Position numbers and translations under genes: made by a program. Shown here in pieces: positions 7,891 through 16,013 of a stretch of 16,763 nt of DNA. How positions within the stretch are numbered: the stretch's first letter is position 1; every line of letters begins with the position of its first letter. The notes under the pieces were generated by a model that saw only the letters and a list, made by a program, of their open reading frames with translations, was not told the DNA's origin and made no database searches. This stretch comes from Acidobacteriaceae bacterium (lineage in GTDB: Bacteria; Acidobacteriota; Terriglobia; Terriglobales; Acidobacteriaceae), in assembly GCA_003151875.1 (NCBI GenBank), contig PLYW01000021.1:1-16763 (forward strand), read 5' to 3'.

Positions 7891-9324
7891 TCAGTCGCCC
7901 GCGGCCATGGCGGGTGTGATATCTTCCACCCCCACAATGTTGGTCGGATACTTGCCGGTGTAGCAGGCGGTGCAGAAGAGATGCTCGTCGCCGTCGCCCG
8001 CCGCCTTGCGCAGGCCCTCCAGCGAAAGATAGGCCAGCGAATCGGCGCCGATGTATTCGCGAATTTCCTCCACCGTCTTGTTGGCCGCGATCAACTGGTT
8101 CTTGGAAGGGGTGTCCACTCCGTAGTAACAGGGCGAGATGGTCGGCGGGCAAGAGACGCGAAAGTGTACTTCCTTGGCGCCTGCCTCGCGCACCAGGCGA
8201 ACGATCTTGCGGCTGGTCGTGCCGCGCACGATGGAATCGTCAATCAGCACCACCCGTTTGCCCTCCAGCACCTTGCGCACCGGATTCAGTTTGAGCTTCA
8301 CGCCAAAGTCACGGACGCGCTGCTCCGGCTCGATGAACGTACGGCCGACGTAGTGGTTGCGGATCAATCCAAACTGGATGGGGATGCCGGCCTGGTAGGA
8401 AAAGCCGAGGGCGGCAGTGACGCCGGAGTCGGGAACGGGAACCACGATATCGGCATCCACCGGCGATTCGATCGCGAGTTGGCGGCCCATGGCATCACGC
8501 GTCTGCTGCACGGCCTTGCCGAACACGATACTGTCTGGCCGCGAAAAATAAACATGCTCAAAGATGCAGCTCGATTGCGGTTGCTGCGCCGAGTAAAAGC
8601 GCGAATGAACGCCTTCCGGCCCAACGATCACTAATTCGCCGGGCTTGACCTCACGCTCATAGGTGGCGCCGATCAGGTCGAAGGCGCAGGTCTCGGATGC
8701 GAAGACGATAGTGTCGGGCCGGTGCGCTGCCTCTCCCGAAATGCGGCCCATCACCAGCGGACGAAAGCCACGCGGATCGCGGGCGGCAAAGATGCGGTCG
8801 GGGGTCAGCATGACCAGCGAAAATGCGCCCTCGACGCGGCGCAGCGAATCGGCCATGGCATCCACCAGGGTCTGCTCGCGCGAACGCGCAACCAGGTGCA
8901 CCAGGACCTCGGTGTCGCTGGTGGTCTGAAAGATGGAGCCCTGTTGCTCCAGTTGGGCGTGCACCTCGTGCGCATTGGTGAGGTTGCCGTTGTGCGCCAG
9001 CGCAATTTTGCCCTTATTGCACTCCACCATGATGGGCTGGGCATTGAGCAATGCGGAATCGCCAGCGGTCGAGTAGCGGGTGTGACCGATGGCCAGCGAG
9101 CCGGGTAGCCGGGCCAGGGCGTCGGCGGTGAAGATGTCGGACACCAACCCCATGGCTTTGTGAAGTTGAAGCTGCTCACCGTTGGAGGCCGCGATCCCCG
9201 CCGATTCCTGACCGCGATGTTGCAGCGCGTACAGGCTGAGATAGGCGAGCTTGGAGGCTTCGGGATGGCCATAGATGGCCACCACGCCACATTCTTCACG
9301 TAGCTTATCGGAAGGAATCAGCAT
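7891..9324 (-). CDS. purF: Amidophosphoribosyltransferase
   Basis: The 477-residue protein catalyses the first committed step of de novo purine synthesis: glutamine plus PRPP gives 5-phosphoribosylamine. An eleven-residue propeptide precedes the nucleophile Cys12 (EECGVV), as in the Bacillus-type enzyme that is processed to expose the cysteine. The Ntn glutaminase domain shows QHRGQES (36-42), HTRYST (81-86), HNGN (111-114) and D137 of SDTEV. The phosphoribosyltransferase domain has the PRPP loop VVLIDDSIVRGTT (358-370). Cysteines 253, 399, 451 and 454 sit where the Bacillus enzyme binds its [4Fe-4S] cluster, so this is the iron-sulfur, oxygen-sensitive type. AGGTGAG lies just upstream of the start, supporting ATG 9324. 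It follows purL by 47 bases on the same strand, very probably in one transcript. No PurR site or purine riboswitch was seen. Confidence 0.97.
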   Translation of the reverse strand: MLIPSDKLREECGVVAIYGHPEASKLAYLSLYALQHRGQESAGIAASNGEQLQLHKAMGLVSDIFTADALARLPGSLAIGHTRYSTAGDSALLNAQPIMVECNKGKIALAHNGNLTNAHEVHAQLEQQGSIFQTTSDTEVLVHLVARSREQTLVDAMADSLRRVEGAFSLVMLTPDRIFAARDPRGFRPLVMGRISGEAAHRPDTIVFASETCAFDLIGATYEREVKPGELVIVGPEGVHSRFYSAQQPQSSCIFEHVYFSRPDSIVFGKAVQQTRDAMGRQLAIESPVDADIVVPVPDSGVTAALGFSYQAGIPIQFGLIRNHYVGRTFIEPEQRVRDFGVKLKLNPVRKVLEGKRVVLIDDSIVRGTTSRKIVRLVREAGAKEVHFRVSCPPTISPCYYGVDTPSKNQLIAANKTVEEIREYIGADSLAYLSLEGLRKAAGDGDEHLFCTACYTGKYPTNIVGVEDITPAMAAGD

Positions 9325-9371
9325 CGCTCACCTGATCGACAATTTCGAAATCTCGCAACCAAGCTATCGGT

Positions 9372-11714
9372 CTAACTCTTCTGCAACGTAGAAGGAACCA
9401 GCCGCTCCTCAGTTTCCACATGCAGAGCGCGTTCCAAGGCACCGGCCCATGCAGCCTTCAACTCGGAGACGCTGGCTTTGACGGCGGCTTTTCCGTCAAC
9501 CTGGATCTCCAATTGATCAGGCCCTGTATTTCCTATTGGTTCTACTGAGAGCCCACATTGTACCGCTATTTGTTTGATTCGTTCGACGTTTTGCGGGTCG
9601 CAGGAAATGAGCACGCGGCTGGCGTCTTCGCCGAAGAGGACGTACTCCGGCACTAACCCAGCAGAACTAAGGTTGACCTCAGCGCCGATGCCGCGGGCGA
9701 ATCCGCACTCCGCCAGAGTGACCGCCAGCCCGCCTTCCGAGCAGTCTTTGGCCGATTCCAGCAGGCCGGAGCCGATCATCTCCACAACAGCCTTCTGGAG
9801 CGCAGCTTCCTTCTCCAACTCGAGCGACGGCGGAAAGCCCCAGACCTCGCCCAACAGCTCCTTTGCGTACTCGGACGAGCCAAATTCCGCCTCAACGTCC
9901 GAGCCGTCTCCCGGCTCAGATCCTCGGATGACGAGTACAGCGCGTCCCGGCTCGCGGAAATCGGGGCCAATGGCCTTGTGCACGTCTTCGATGATGCCTA
10001 CGACGCCAATCACAGGAGTCGGATAGACACCTTCGCCGAGGGTCTCGTTGTAGAAACTGACATTGCCGCCGGTGATCGGTGTCTCCAGCTCTTCGCAGGC
10101 TTTGGAGATGCCATCGACGGTTTGCGAGAACTGCCACATGATTTGCGGTTTTTCGGGATTGCCGAAGTTCAGGCAATTGGTGGCCGCGACCGGCGTCGCG
10201 CCGGTGCACGCCACGTTGCGGGCCGACTCGGCCACCGCGTGCATGGCGCCCAGCTTGGGATCGAGGTAACACCAGCGGCTATTGCCGTCGAGCGCCATCG
10301 CCAAGCCACGCTTGGTCCCCTTGATGCGAATCACTCCGCCCTCGCCGCCCGGGCCCTCCACCGTGTTGGTTTGCACCATGGAGTCGTACTGCTGGAACAC
10401 CCAGCGCTTGCAGCAGATGTTCGGGCTGGCGAGCAATCGCGTCAGATCGCCGGTGAATTCCGTCTTCCCGCCCAACGCAACGTTCGCCGGAACGTCACGT
10501 GGCACGGGCGGCTCCCAGCGTTCCAGCGGCCGATGGTAAAGCGGAGCATTATCCGTGAGCGCGGCGTTGGGAATTTCCGCGACCACTTTGCCGTGCTGCA
10601 ACACGCGCATAGCGGGCCGATTGATCACGCGCCCGATGGTGACGGCGTCGAGTCCCCACTTCTGGAAGACGCGGAAGACCTCGTCCTCGCGGCCTTTTTC
10701 GGCCACCAGCAACATGCGCTCCTGCGATTCGCTCAGCATGATTTCGTACGGCGTCATGGCGGTCTCGCGTTGGGGCACAAGGTCGAGCTCAATTTCCAGT
10801 CCCACACCGCCCCGTCCGCCCATCTCGCAGGTCGAGCAGGTGAGACCCGCCGCTCCCATGTCCTGGATGCCGACAATCGCGCCGGTCTGCATGGCTTCCA
10901 GGCAGGCTTCGAGCAACAATTTTTCCAGGAAGGGGTCGCCGACCTGCACGTTCGGACGCTTGGCCTCCGACTGTTCGCTGAACTCTTCGCTCGCCATGGT
11001 GGCGCCGTGGATGCCATCCCGGCCGGTCTTGGAGCCGACGTAGATCACCGGATTTCCTTCCCCGGCGGCCTTGGCGTAGAAGATCTGGTCGCGGCGCACC
11101 AGTCCCAGCGCAAACGCGTTGACCAGCGGATTTCCCGAGTAGCAGCTTTCGAACTTCACTTCGCCGCCGACGTTCGGAACGCCGAAGCAGTTTCCGTACG
11201 AGGCGACGCCGCTCACCACGCCTTCCAGCACGGAGTGGTTCTTGTGCAGCGTGGGCTGGTCGAGACCGGGCTGCGGCGTGATGGGGCCGAAGCGCAGCGA
11301 ATCCATAATGGCGACGGGACGCGCGCCCATGGTGAAGATGTCGCGCAAGATGCCGCCAACCCCGGTGGCCGCGCCTTGGAAGGGCTCGATGAACGACGGA
11401 TGATTGTGCGACTCGATCTTGAAGGCGCAGGCCCAGCCATCGCCGATGTCGATAATGCCAGCGTTCTCCCCGGGCCCTTGCACCACGCGACGGCTGTGCG
11501 TGGGCAGGCGCTTCAGGTGCACGCGCGAGGATTTGTAGGAGCAGTGCTCGCTCCACATCACGCTAAAGATGCCCAGTTCGGTGAAGGTAGGCTCGCGGCC
11601 CAGCGATTTCAGGATGCGGTCGTATTCCTCCGGCGAGATTCCGTGGTCGCGAAGCACTTCTGGAGTGATGGTGGGTTCTTTGGCGAGACTGGTGGCGCTA
11701 TCGATTGGGTGCAT
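9372..11714 (-). CDS. purL: Phosphoribosylformylglycinamidine synthase subunit PurL (small type)
   Basis: The 780-residue protein converts FGAR, ATP and ammonia to FGAM in de novo purine synthesis. Its length is that of the small PurL (about 740-780) which works with separate PurS and glutaminase PurQ, unlike the ~1,300-residue fused enzyme; neither partner is in this window. Visible motifs are the N-terminal WSEHCSYKS (54-62, with conserved H57), GPGENAG (80-86), ESHNHPS (101-107), and GAATGVGGILRDIFTMGARP (114-133). Later 'QDMGAAGLTCS' and 'DNAPLY', then 'CSEGGLAVTLAECGFA' in the second half, fit the two ATP-binding-like halves of the family. The start has no Shine-Dalgarno, the upstream bases being pyrimidine-rich on this strand, so ATG 11714 rests on family length. 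It lies 72 bases after the antitoxin-like gene and 47 bases before purF. Confidence 0.96.
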   Translation of the reverse strand: MHPIDSATSLAKEPTITPEVLRDHGISPEEYDRILKSLGREPTFTELGIFSVMWSEHCSYKSSRVHLKRLPTHSRRVVQGPGENAGIIDIGDGWACAFKIESHNHPSFIEPFQGAATGVGGILRDIFTMGARPVAIMDSLRFGPITPQPGLDQPTLHKNHSVLEGVVSGVASYGNCFGVPNVGGEVKFESCYSGNPLVNAFALGLVRRDQIFYAKAAGEGNPVIYVGSKTGRDGIHGATMASEEFSEQSEAKRPNVQVGDPFLEKLLLEACLEAMQTGAIVGIQDMGAAGLTCSTCEMGGRGGVGLEIELDLVPQRETAMTPYEIMLSESQERMLLVAEKGREDEVFRVFQKWGLDAVTIGRVINRPAMRVLQHGKVVAEIPNAALTDNAPLYHRPLERWEPPVPRDVPANVALGGKTEFTGDLTRLLASPNICCKRWVFQQYDSMVQTNTVEGPGGEGGVIRIKGTKRGLAMALDGNSRWCYLDPKLGAMHAVAESARNVACTGATPVAATNCLNFGNPEKPQIMWQFSQTVDGISKACEELETPITGGNVSFYNETLGEGVYPTPVIGVVGIIEDVHKAIGPDFREPGRAVLVIRGSEPGDGSDVEAEFGSSEYAKELLGEVWGFPPSLELEKEAALQKAVVEMIGSGLLESAKDCSEGGLAVTLAECGFARGIGAEVNLSSAGLVPEYVLFGEDASRVLISCDPQNVERIKQIAVQCGLSVEPIGNTGPDQLEIQVDGKAAVKASVSELKAAWAGALERALHVETEERLVPSTLQKS

Positions 11715-11786
11715 GGCGAGGAAGGAAGTTCTATTGTCGCATGCGCCATCGGCTTAGGGAAGGATTTGGTGGCACATTAGAGGAGG

Positions 11787-11978
11787 TCAGGGTTTTCGCT
11801 TGGTGCGCTTAACCAAATCGGCTTTGACTTTCTCGTACGGGATGCCCTTTTCCTTGCGGCGCGACTCGGAAACGAGGCCATCCCAGAAGTCCTCCCAGAT
11901 TGCACCATATTTCTTGAGGTCGATTTGCACCGCGACTTTGCGGCCTTTCTCGTCGGTAACGAACTGGATGCCTTTCAT
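11787..11978 (-). CDS. Small antitoxin-like protein (PHD/RelB-like), no partner toxin visible
   Basis: The product is 63 residues. It opens with a beta-hairpin ('GIQFVTDEKGRKVAVQIDL', 3-21), then a helix ('KKYGAIWEDFWDGLVSESRR') and a basic end ('EKVKADLVKRTKRKP'). This hairpin-plus-helix with a 'T.EKGRK.AV.I.L..Y..IWEDF.D.L..ESR' pattern matches small proteins often annotated as type II antitoxins of the prevent-host-death or RelB kind, which bind a toxin and their own promoter. Family resemblance only, since such short proteins are hard to place. The start ATG at 11978 follows the previous gene's stop by six bases, so it is translated from the same message; a weak TAGGG lies upstream. No toxin-like ORF exists beside it: the next 72 bases to purL are empty and the preceding gene is a zinc-ribbon protein. 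It is therefore an orphan or has a different function. Confidence 0.6.
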   Translation of the reverse strand: MKGIQFVTDEKGRKVAVQIDLKKYGAIWEDFWDGLVSESRRKEKGIPYEKVKADLVKRTKRKP

Positions 11979-11984
11979 AAGACC

Positions 11985-12431
11985 CTACTCTTCCGCTTCG
12001 CGCCACTGATAGCCGCAAGCCAGGCATTTCCAGCGATGTGCCTCTGGTGCTGGGGGCTCGGGAAATGGCATGGCCGCCGACCAGAAAGCGATCTGACGCG
12101 GATTCGCGCCGGCTACTTCGCGAATCTCCAGCGATTCGCATTCCGGGCAACAGGCGACCTCTTCCATGTCTTCGTCATCGCCGAGTTCCGCTTCTACCAA
12201 GTTGGATTCTTCCGGCTCGAAATCGTCGAGGACTTCCAGCGCGCGCACCATCTGGCTGTCGGGCACTTGCAGGCGGATGCCGCCCAGGGCCATGCCCATG
12301 TGCCAGTTCATGGCATGCATGTTCTCGTCGCACACGAAGGCTGAAATTCCGGCAGAGATCAGCTTGCCCTGTGCCAGTTTGGCTTCGCCAAGGGTCAGAA
12401 ACTTCGCAATAGTGACCGGTTCATCCAACAT
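11985..12431 (-). CDS. DUF2007-like N-domain with C-terminal zinc ribbon
   Basis: The product is 148 residues. The N-terminal part ('TIAKFLTLGEAKLAQGKLI', then 'GISAFVCDEN' and 'GGIRLQVPDSQMVRALEVL') is the pattern of DUF2007, the 'putative signal-transducing' domain common in bacteria: a ferredoxin-like unit in which a strand-helix-strand reads 'A..A.G.L...GI.A'. Residues about 74-92 form an acidic linker. The C-terminal part carries CPEC (C95, C98) and CLAC (C136, C139), about 38 residues apart, enough for one Zn2+ site. The biochemical role of this family is unknown. No signal peptide, so cytoplasmic. It lies 21 bases after the oxidoreductase gene and 6 bases before the antitoxin-like gene, forming a compact gene run. 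No Shine-Dalgarno precedes ATG 12431. Confidence 0.8.
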   Translation of the reverse strand: MLDEPVTIAKFLTLGEAKLAQGKLISAGISAFVCDENMHAMNWHMGMALGGIRLQVPDSQMVRALEVLDDFEPEESNLVEAELGDDEDMEEVACCPECESLEIREVAGANPRQIAFWSAAMPFPEPPAPEAHRWKCLACGYQWREAEE

Positions 12432-12452
12432 CGGGGATTCGAGAAGCGTAGG

Positions 12453-13505
12453 CTAGCTGGGCGTGCGAGTCAACTCCGCCAAATGCACTCGGCGGCTGTG
12501 TTCCGCAATGGCTTCGACCACCTGCATGGCCAGGGCGAGGACCCGGCGGCCATCTTCCAACGTTACCTCGGGCCGGGAGCGCTGGCGCACCGCGCGCAGG
12601 AAGCTGTCCAACTCCGCGCGCAGCGGTTCCTGCTGCGCCACCGCCGGCCTGAACGGGGTGATGCCAGGAAGAGCGCTAGCAACTACGCTGGCCGGATTAA
12701 ATGGGTCCATGCCGGCCGGATCGGGCGATAAGTCGTCCACCGTCAGCACCAGCACATCCTGCCGCGAATAGTCGAGCGAGACGTATTGCCGTGGCTGGAA
12801 GAAGCGCAGCTTGCGGACCCGCTCAGTGCTGACGCGGCTGGCGGTGAAGTTGGCCACGCAGCCGGACTCGAATTCCATGCGCACGTTGGCGATGTCCACT
12901 TTCTGGGAAAGGATCGGCAAGCCAACCGCGCGGACCTCCTTGACCGGCGATTGCACGAACGCGAGCACGATGTCGAGATCGTGGATCATCAGGTCGAGGA
13001 CCACGTCCACGTCGAGCGAACGCGGGCTGAACACGCTGAGGCGATGCACTTCAAAAAACATCGGCTTGGTGAGCAAGGGGAAGGTGGCGCGCACCGCGGG
13101 ATTGAAGCGCTCGAGATGTCCGGCTTGTGCGACCCGGCCATGCTGCTCCGCGATGGCAATCAACTCATCCGCTTCGGCCACGGTAGTCGCCAGCGGCTTT
13201 TCAATCACGACATCAACGCCGTTCTGCATCAAGTGCCGCGCGACTTCAAGGTGAGCCGCGGTGGGAACCGCAACCGAACACGCCTGCACACCAGCGGCAA
13301 TCAATTCGTCGATGGACCGAAATGCGGAAGTGCCGAACTCGTTGGCGACTGTTTGTGCGCGCGGGAAGTCGGTGTCCACGATCCCGACGAATTCTACATT
13401 CTGCGACGGATCGGCTTGAAGGTCGCGATAGACGCGCGCGTGATTGCGACCGAAGGCTCCGGCGCCAACGACTCCGGCGCGCAGGACGTGGTTGCTGCTC
13501 TGCAT
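12453..13505 (-). CDS. Gfo/Idh/MocA-family NAD(P)-dependent oxidoreductase
   Basis: The product is 350 residues from ATG 13505. These enzymes oxidise or reduce sugars and related hydroxyls with NAD(P) in the cytoplasm. The Rossmann fold begins at residue 9 with GVVGAGAFGRNH (GxGxxG at 14-19). The family EKP motif is IEKPLATT (101-108), and the catalytic pair is D171/H175 in DLMIHD. The sequence 'GHLERFNPAV' (129-138) followed by 'EVHRLSVFSPRSLDVDVVLD' recalls nucleotide-sugar 3-dehydrogenases (WlbA/GnnA-type UDP-GlcNAc enzymes), so a UDP-sugar substrate is plausible but unproven. ATG 13541 lies in frame and would add 12 residues ('MRDGTPIRENPN'), polar and unlike the family; I choose 13505. 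Weak TGAGAA lies upstream. No lipid A or cell-wall genes are nearby to help. It is co-directional with the upstream symporter (92-base gap), and could be co-transcribed. Confidence 0.9.
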   Translation of the reverse strand: MQSSNHVLRAGVVGAGAFGRNHARVYRDLQADPSQNVEFVGIVDTDFPRAQTVANEFGTSAFRSIDELIAAGVQACSVAVPTAAHLEVARHLMQNGVDVVIEKPLATTVAEADELIAIAEQHGRVAQAGHLERFNPAVRATFPLLTKPMFFEVHRLSVFSPRSLDVDVVLDLMIHDLDIVLAFVQSPVKEVRAVGLPILSQKVDIANVRMEFESGCVANFTASRVSTERVRKLRFFQPRQYVSLDYSRQDVLVLTVDDLSPDPAGMDPFNPASVVASALPGITPFRPAVAQQEPLRAELDSFLRAVRQRSRPEVTLEDGRRVLALAMQVVEAIAEHSRRVHLAELTRTPS

Positions 13506-13597
13506 ATTAGGATTCTCACGTATCGGCGTGCCATCACGCAAAGCAGATAATTGCTTAATGTGGGAACTCTGCCCAAATCCCAGCGCAGTCCTGGAAG

Positions 13598-15505
13598 TTA
13601 CTTGGCGGCGGACGACGCTTCAATCCAGTTTGGCATACCGCTGCTCGCCTCCTGCGACTCGACTTTGAAGTTCTGCACCACACCACGATAGAGCAGCACG
13701 GCGCAAATCGCCGAGCCAACCAGCAGAAGAATTCCCGTCGCAGGCTGATGCAGCAGTATCTTACCCGTTCCGAAAAGGCACATGTAAACCATGGCGCAGC
13801 CGAGGGCCCAGGCACCCAGATTACTGCCGAGGTCCCGGTGTCCCACAATGTCAGACGATTGCGCTGCGATGCGCTTCCAACCGCGGACGTCGGGCCGCAC
13901 GTGGCGATAGAAGCGCAACAGGACCTGGTCTGGTTCGGGCTTCGTCAGCAGCGTCACCGTGAGCCAAACGATGGTCGTCACGATAGTGGTCGCCAACGCG
14001 CCCTTCGCAAACACCAGCGAGCTGTTGCCGGTGAACGGCTGCCAGCGGTCCAGAATGACCGTGACCAGCAGGGAGCAAGCCATGGCGGAAATCTCGCTCC
14101 AGGCATTGATGCGCCACCAATACCAGCGCAGGATGTACACCGCGCCGGTGCCGGCGCCGATCTGCAGCACCACCTGCCATCCCGACGCGATGGAGCTAAG
14201 CCGCACTGACACCCACGCAGACACGATGACCAGCAACACCGTGCACACCCGCGAAACCCGGACGTAATGTCGCTCGGAGGCGCTTGGCTTAACGAACCTG
14301 CGATAGAAGTCGGAGACCAGGTAGGAGGCGCCCCAGTTCAATTGCGTCGCAATCGTGGACATGAAGGCGGCCAGAAATCCCGCAATCGCAATCCCGCGAT
14401 ACTGGTGCGGGAGATGCGAGTTCAGCACCATCATGTAACCGGTCTCCGGATGTTGCAGGCCGGGATACAGCACGATGACCGCGAGTCCGGTGATGATCCA
14501 CGGCCACGGGCGGATGGCATAATGCGCGATGTTGAACCACAGGACCGAGAGCAGCCCCTGCTTCTCATCACGCGCGCTGAAGATGCGCTGCGCAATGTAG
14601 CCACCGCCGCCCGGCTCCGCCCCCGGATACCAGAACGCCCACCACTGCAGCCCGATGAACACCAGGAAGCTGGCCACCGGAACCATCCACAGCGGCTGGG
14701 CCGTGAGGCCCCGCGAAAATTCGGGAAAGAAGCCGAGGGGATTGGCGGCGTTTGCGCCAGCGGCGGTCTGCATCCTGCGCAAGCTTTCGAGCATGGCTGT
14801 CATGCCGCCGCAGGCAACCACTGCGAAATACGCGACCGCGATAACGATCGTCATCTTCAGCACAAACTGGAACAGGTCCGTCCATAGCACTCCCCAGAGC
14901 CCGCCGATCGCGACGTATAACCCTGTAAAGGGAATCAGGAAGAAGACGCAGATGGCCAGGGCCGCGCCGTCGTTGCCCCTCCACACCGGGCCGAAATGCG
15001 CGCTCATGAAGCGGCTGATGTTGGTCAGCATCGGCGTATTCGCCAGCGTGGTGCCGATGATGCTGGTCATCGCCTTCGTCACCCATCCCAGGATGACGCA
15101 GTTCATCAGTAGGCCAAGGTAGATGGCGCGAAATCCGCGCAGAAATGCGGCCGGCTTGCCGGAGTAACGAATCTCGGCAAACTGCACATCGGTCAGCAGA
15201 CCCGAGCGGCGCCACAGCCGGGCGAACAAAAACACCGTCATCATGCCCGACAACAGGAAGCCCCACCACAGCCAGTTCCCGGAAATTCCCTGAGAATACA
15301 CAAGTCCAGTAACAACCAGCGGAGTGTCGGCAGCAAATGTGGTCGCCACCATGGAGGTCCCGGCCAGCCACCAGTTCACCTTGCGACCGCAGGCGAAGTA
15401 GTCGTCAACGCTGCGCCCGGAGCGGCGACGAAACCACAGCCCCATGATGAGCGTGATCGCGAGATAGCCGACGATGGCGGTCCAATCGAGGAGAGTGAAG
15501 CTCAT
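13598..15505 (-). CDS. Sodium:solute symporter (SSS family)
   Basis: The product is 635 residues with about 13-14 hydrophobic segments, an inner-membrane carrier that couples solute uptake to an inward Na+ gradient. ATG 15505 gives 'MSFTLLDWTAIVGYLAI', a normal first helix. The frame remains open for 55 codons upstream but that extension is polar and non-family, so it is not used. Family marks are 'RSVDDYFACGRKVNWWLAG' (31-49), 'SMVATTFAADTPLVVTGL' (51-68), the repeated 'GNWLWWGFLLSG', 'FLAAFMSTIATQLNWGASY' and, late, 'RWYWWRINAWSEISAM'. This branch of SSS has a long C-terminus with extra helices and is common in Acidobacteriota and Bacteroidota. Substrate (sugar, amino acid or other) cannot be told. 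Poor Shine-Dalgarno. It is the first gene of a minus-strand run whose order is symporter, oxidoreductase, zinc-ribbon, antitoxin-like, purL, purF. Confidence 0.93.
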   Translation of the reverse strand: MSFTLLDWTAIVGYLAITLIMGLWFRRRSGRSVDDYFACGRKVNWWLAGTSMVATTFAADTPLVVTGLVYSQGISGNWLWWGFLLSGMMTVFLFARLWRRSGLLTDVQFAEIRYSGKPAAFLRGFRAIYLGLLMNCVILGWVTKAMTSIIGTTLANTPMLTNISRFMSAHFGPVWRGNDGAALAICVFFLIPFTGLYVAIGGLWGVLWTDLFQFVLKMTIVIAVAYFAVVACGGMTAMLESLRRMQTAAGANAANPLGFFPEFSRGLTAQPLWMVPVASFLVFIGLQWWAFWYPGAEPGGGGYIAQRIFSARDEKQGLLSVLWFNIAHYAIRPWPWIITGLAVIVLYPGLQHPETGYMMVLNSHLPHQYRGIAIAGFLAAFMSTIATQLNWGASYLVSDFYRRFVKPSASERHYVRVSRVCTVLLVIVSAWVSVRLSSIASGWQVVLQIGAGTGAVYILRWYWWRINAWSEISAMACSLLVTVILDRWQPFTGNSSLVFAKGALATTIVTTIVWLTVTLLTKPEPDQVLLRFYRHVRPDVRGWKRIAAQSSDIVGHRDLGSNLGAWALGCAMVYMCLFGTGKILLHQPATGILLLVGSAICAVLLYRGVVQNFKVESQEASSGMPNWIEASSAAK

Positions 15506-15970
15506 GCCAGGTTGCCGCGCATCACGAACTTTACCATGTGCGGATTTCTGGCGGGACCAGTTACCGTGGTTGCCAAGACGCCTGTGAGCTTGGATCAAGT
15601 CAACCGCGCAATGAAGATGGCCTCGCTGACCGACGCCTTTTACTACCCAAAACCTGATTATCGTTTGCACGCTGACCAGAGCAGATTCTGAGTTGGTGTA
15701 TCTGGGTGGTGCGCTATCCGGTGGAACTTGACCGCGCGGCAGAAATTGACGACCAGATGACTCGCAAGCTGATGGAGGTTAGCAACCGCGAACCCGAGCT
15801 GAAGTCGGGGGTCGCCGGCACGCCCAAGCTGCGCGCTCCTATCAAGGCATAAAAGCCGGCGGTTCCCCCGGCAACGCTGCCGTTCATGCGTCCACTAATT
15901 CAGTCCGTGAGGCCCATTGGGGTTGGGCGAACTGCTACGAACGTGTCGGCCCGACCGCTCTAATGAGGCC
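15506..15970. other. Region between divergent symporter and kinase, no intact gene
   Basis: About 465 bases without a convincing gene. Its left part holds short open stretches in three plus-strand frames, listed separately as a possible gene remnant. A five-base inverted repeat (GCCGG at 15855-15859, CCGGC at 15868-15872) has no following T-run, so it is not called a terminator. Nothing else is recognisable. Confidence 0.5.
15536..15852 (+). pseudogene. Possible decayed gene: fragments in different frames
   Basis: Frame 2 is open from ATG 15536 to TGA 15689-15691 (51 residues, starting 'MCGFLAGPVTVVAKTPVSL', with 'SLTDAFYYPKPDYRLHADQ' near its end). Frame 3 then holds 'TRADSELVYLGGALSGGT' (to about 15729), and frame 1 is open from after TGA 15673 to TAA 15850-15852, reading 'VVRYPVELDRAAEIDDQM' and 'EPELKSGVAGTPKLRAPIKA'. 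Successive protein-like fragments in all three frames, rich in C/G third positions, suggest one old gene with frameshifts. I do not recognise the family and cannot exclude chance or two tiny genes. Confidence 0.3.
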
Positions 15971-15999
15971 TTGACACGCTTCCTCTTACACCCTAAGAT
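15971..15999 (+). promoter_or_regulatory. Sigma-70-like promoter for the Ser/Thr kinase gene
   Basis: TTGACA (15971-15976, all six consensus bases) is followed by a 17-base spacer and TAAGAT (15994-15999, four of six). Transcription would start near 16006, giving a leader of about 54 bases before ATG 16060. It is the best promoter match in the window and points at the kinase. Confidence 0.7.
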
Positions 16000-16013
16000 T
16001 GTCACTCCTCCTT

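Noticed and set aside
9978..11780. 600-codon plus-strand frame opposite purL
   Set aside because: It is opposite the conserved purL sequence, and its residues (many His, Arg, Asp) look like the complement of purL codons and not a protein family.
13506..13541. Twelve extra residues on the oxidoreductase from ATG 13541
   Set aside because: They precede the Rossmann strand by an unusual polar stretch; the family normally starts a few residues before the first strand, as ATG 13505 gives.
12786..13550. 254-codon plus-strand frame opposite the oxidoreductase
   Set aside because: It is the antisense shadow of a gene with clear GxGxxG, EKP and D/H catalytic motifs.
15506..15670. N-terminal extension of the symporter by 55 codons to 15670
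   Set aside because: The extension is polar and unlike any SSS N-terminus, and the family start 'MSFTLLDW' at 15505 begins the first membrane helix.
15855..15872. Intrinsic terminator at a GCCGG/CCGGC inverted repeat
   Set aside because: The stem is only five bases and no T-run follows in either direction.
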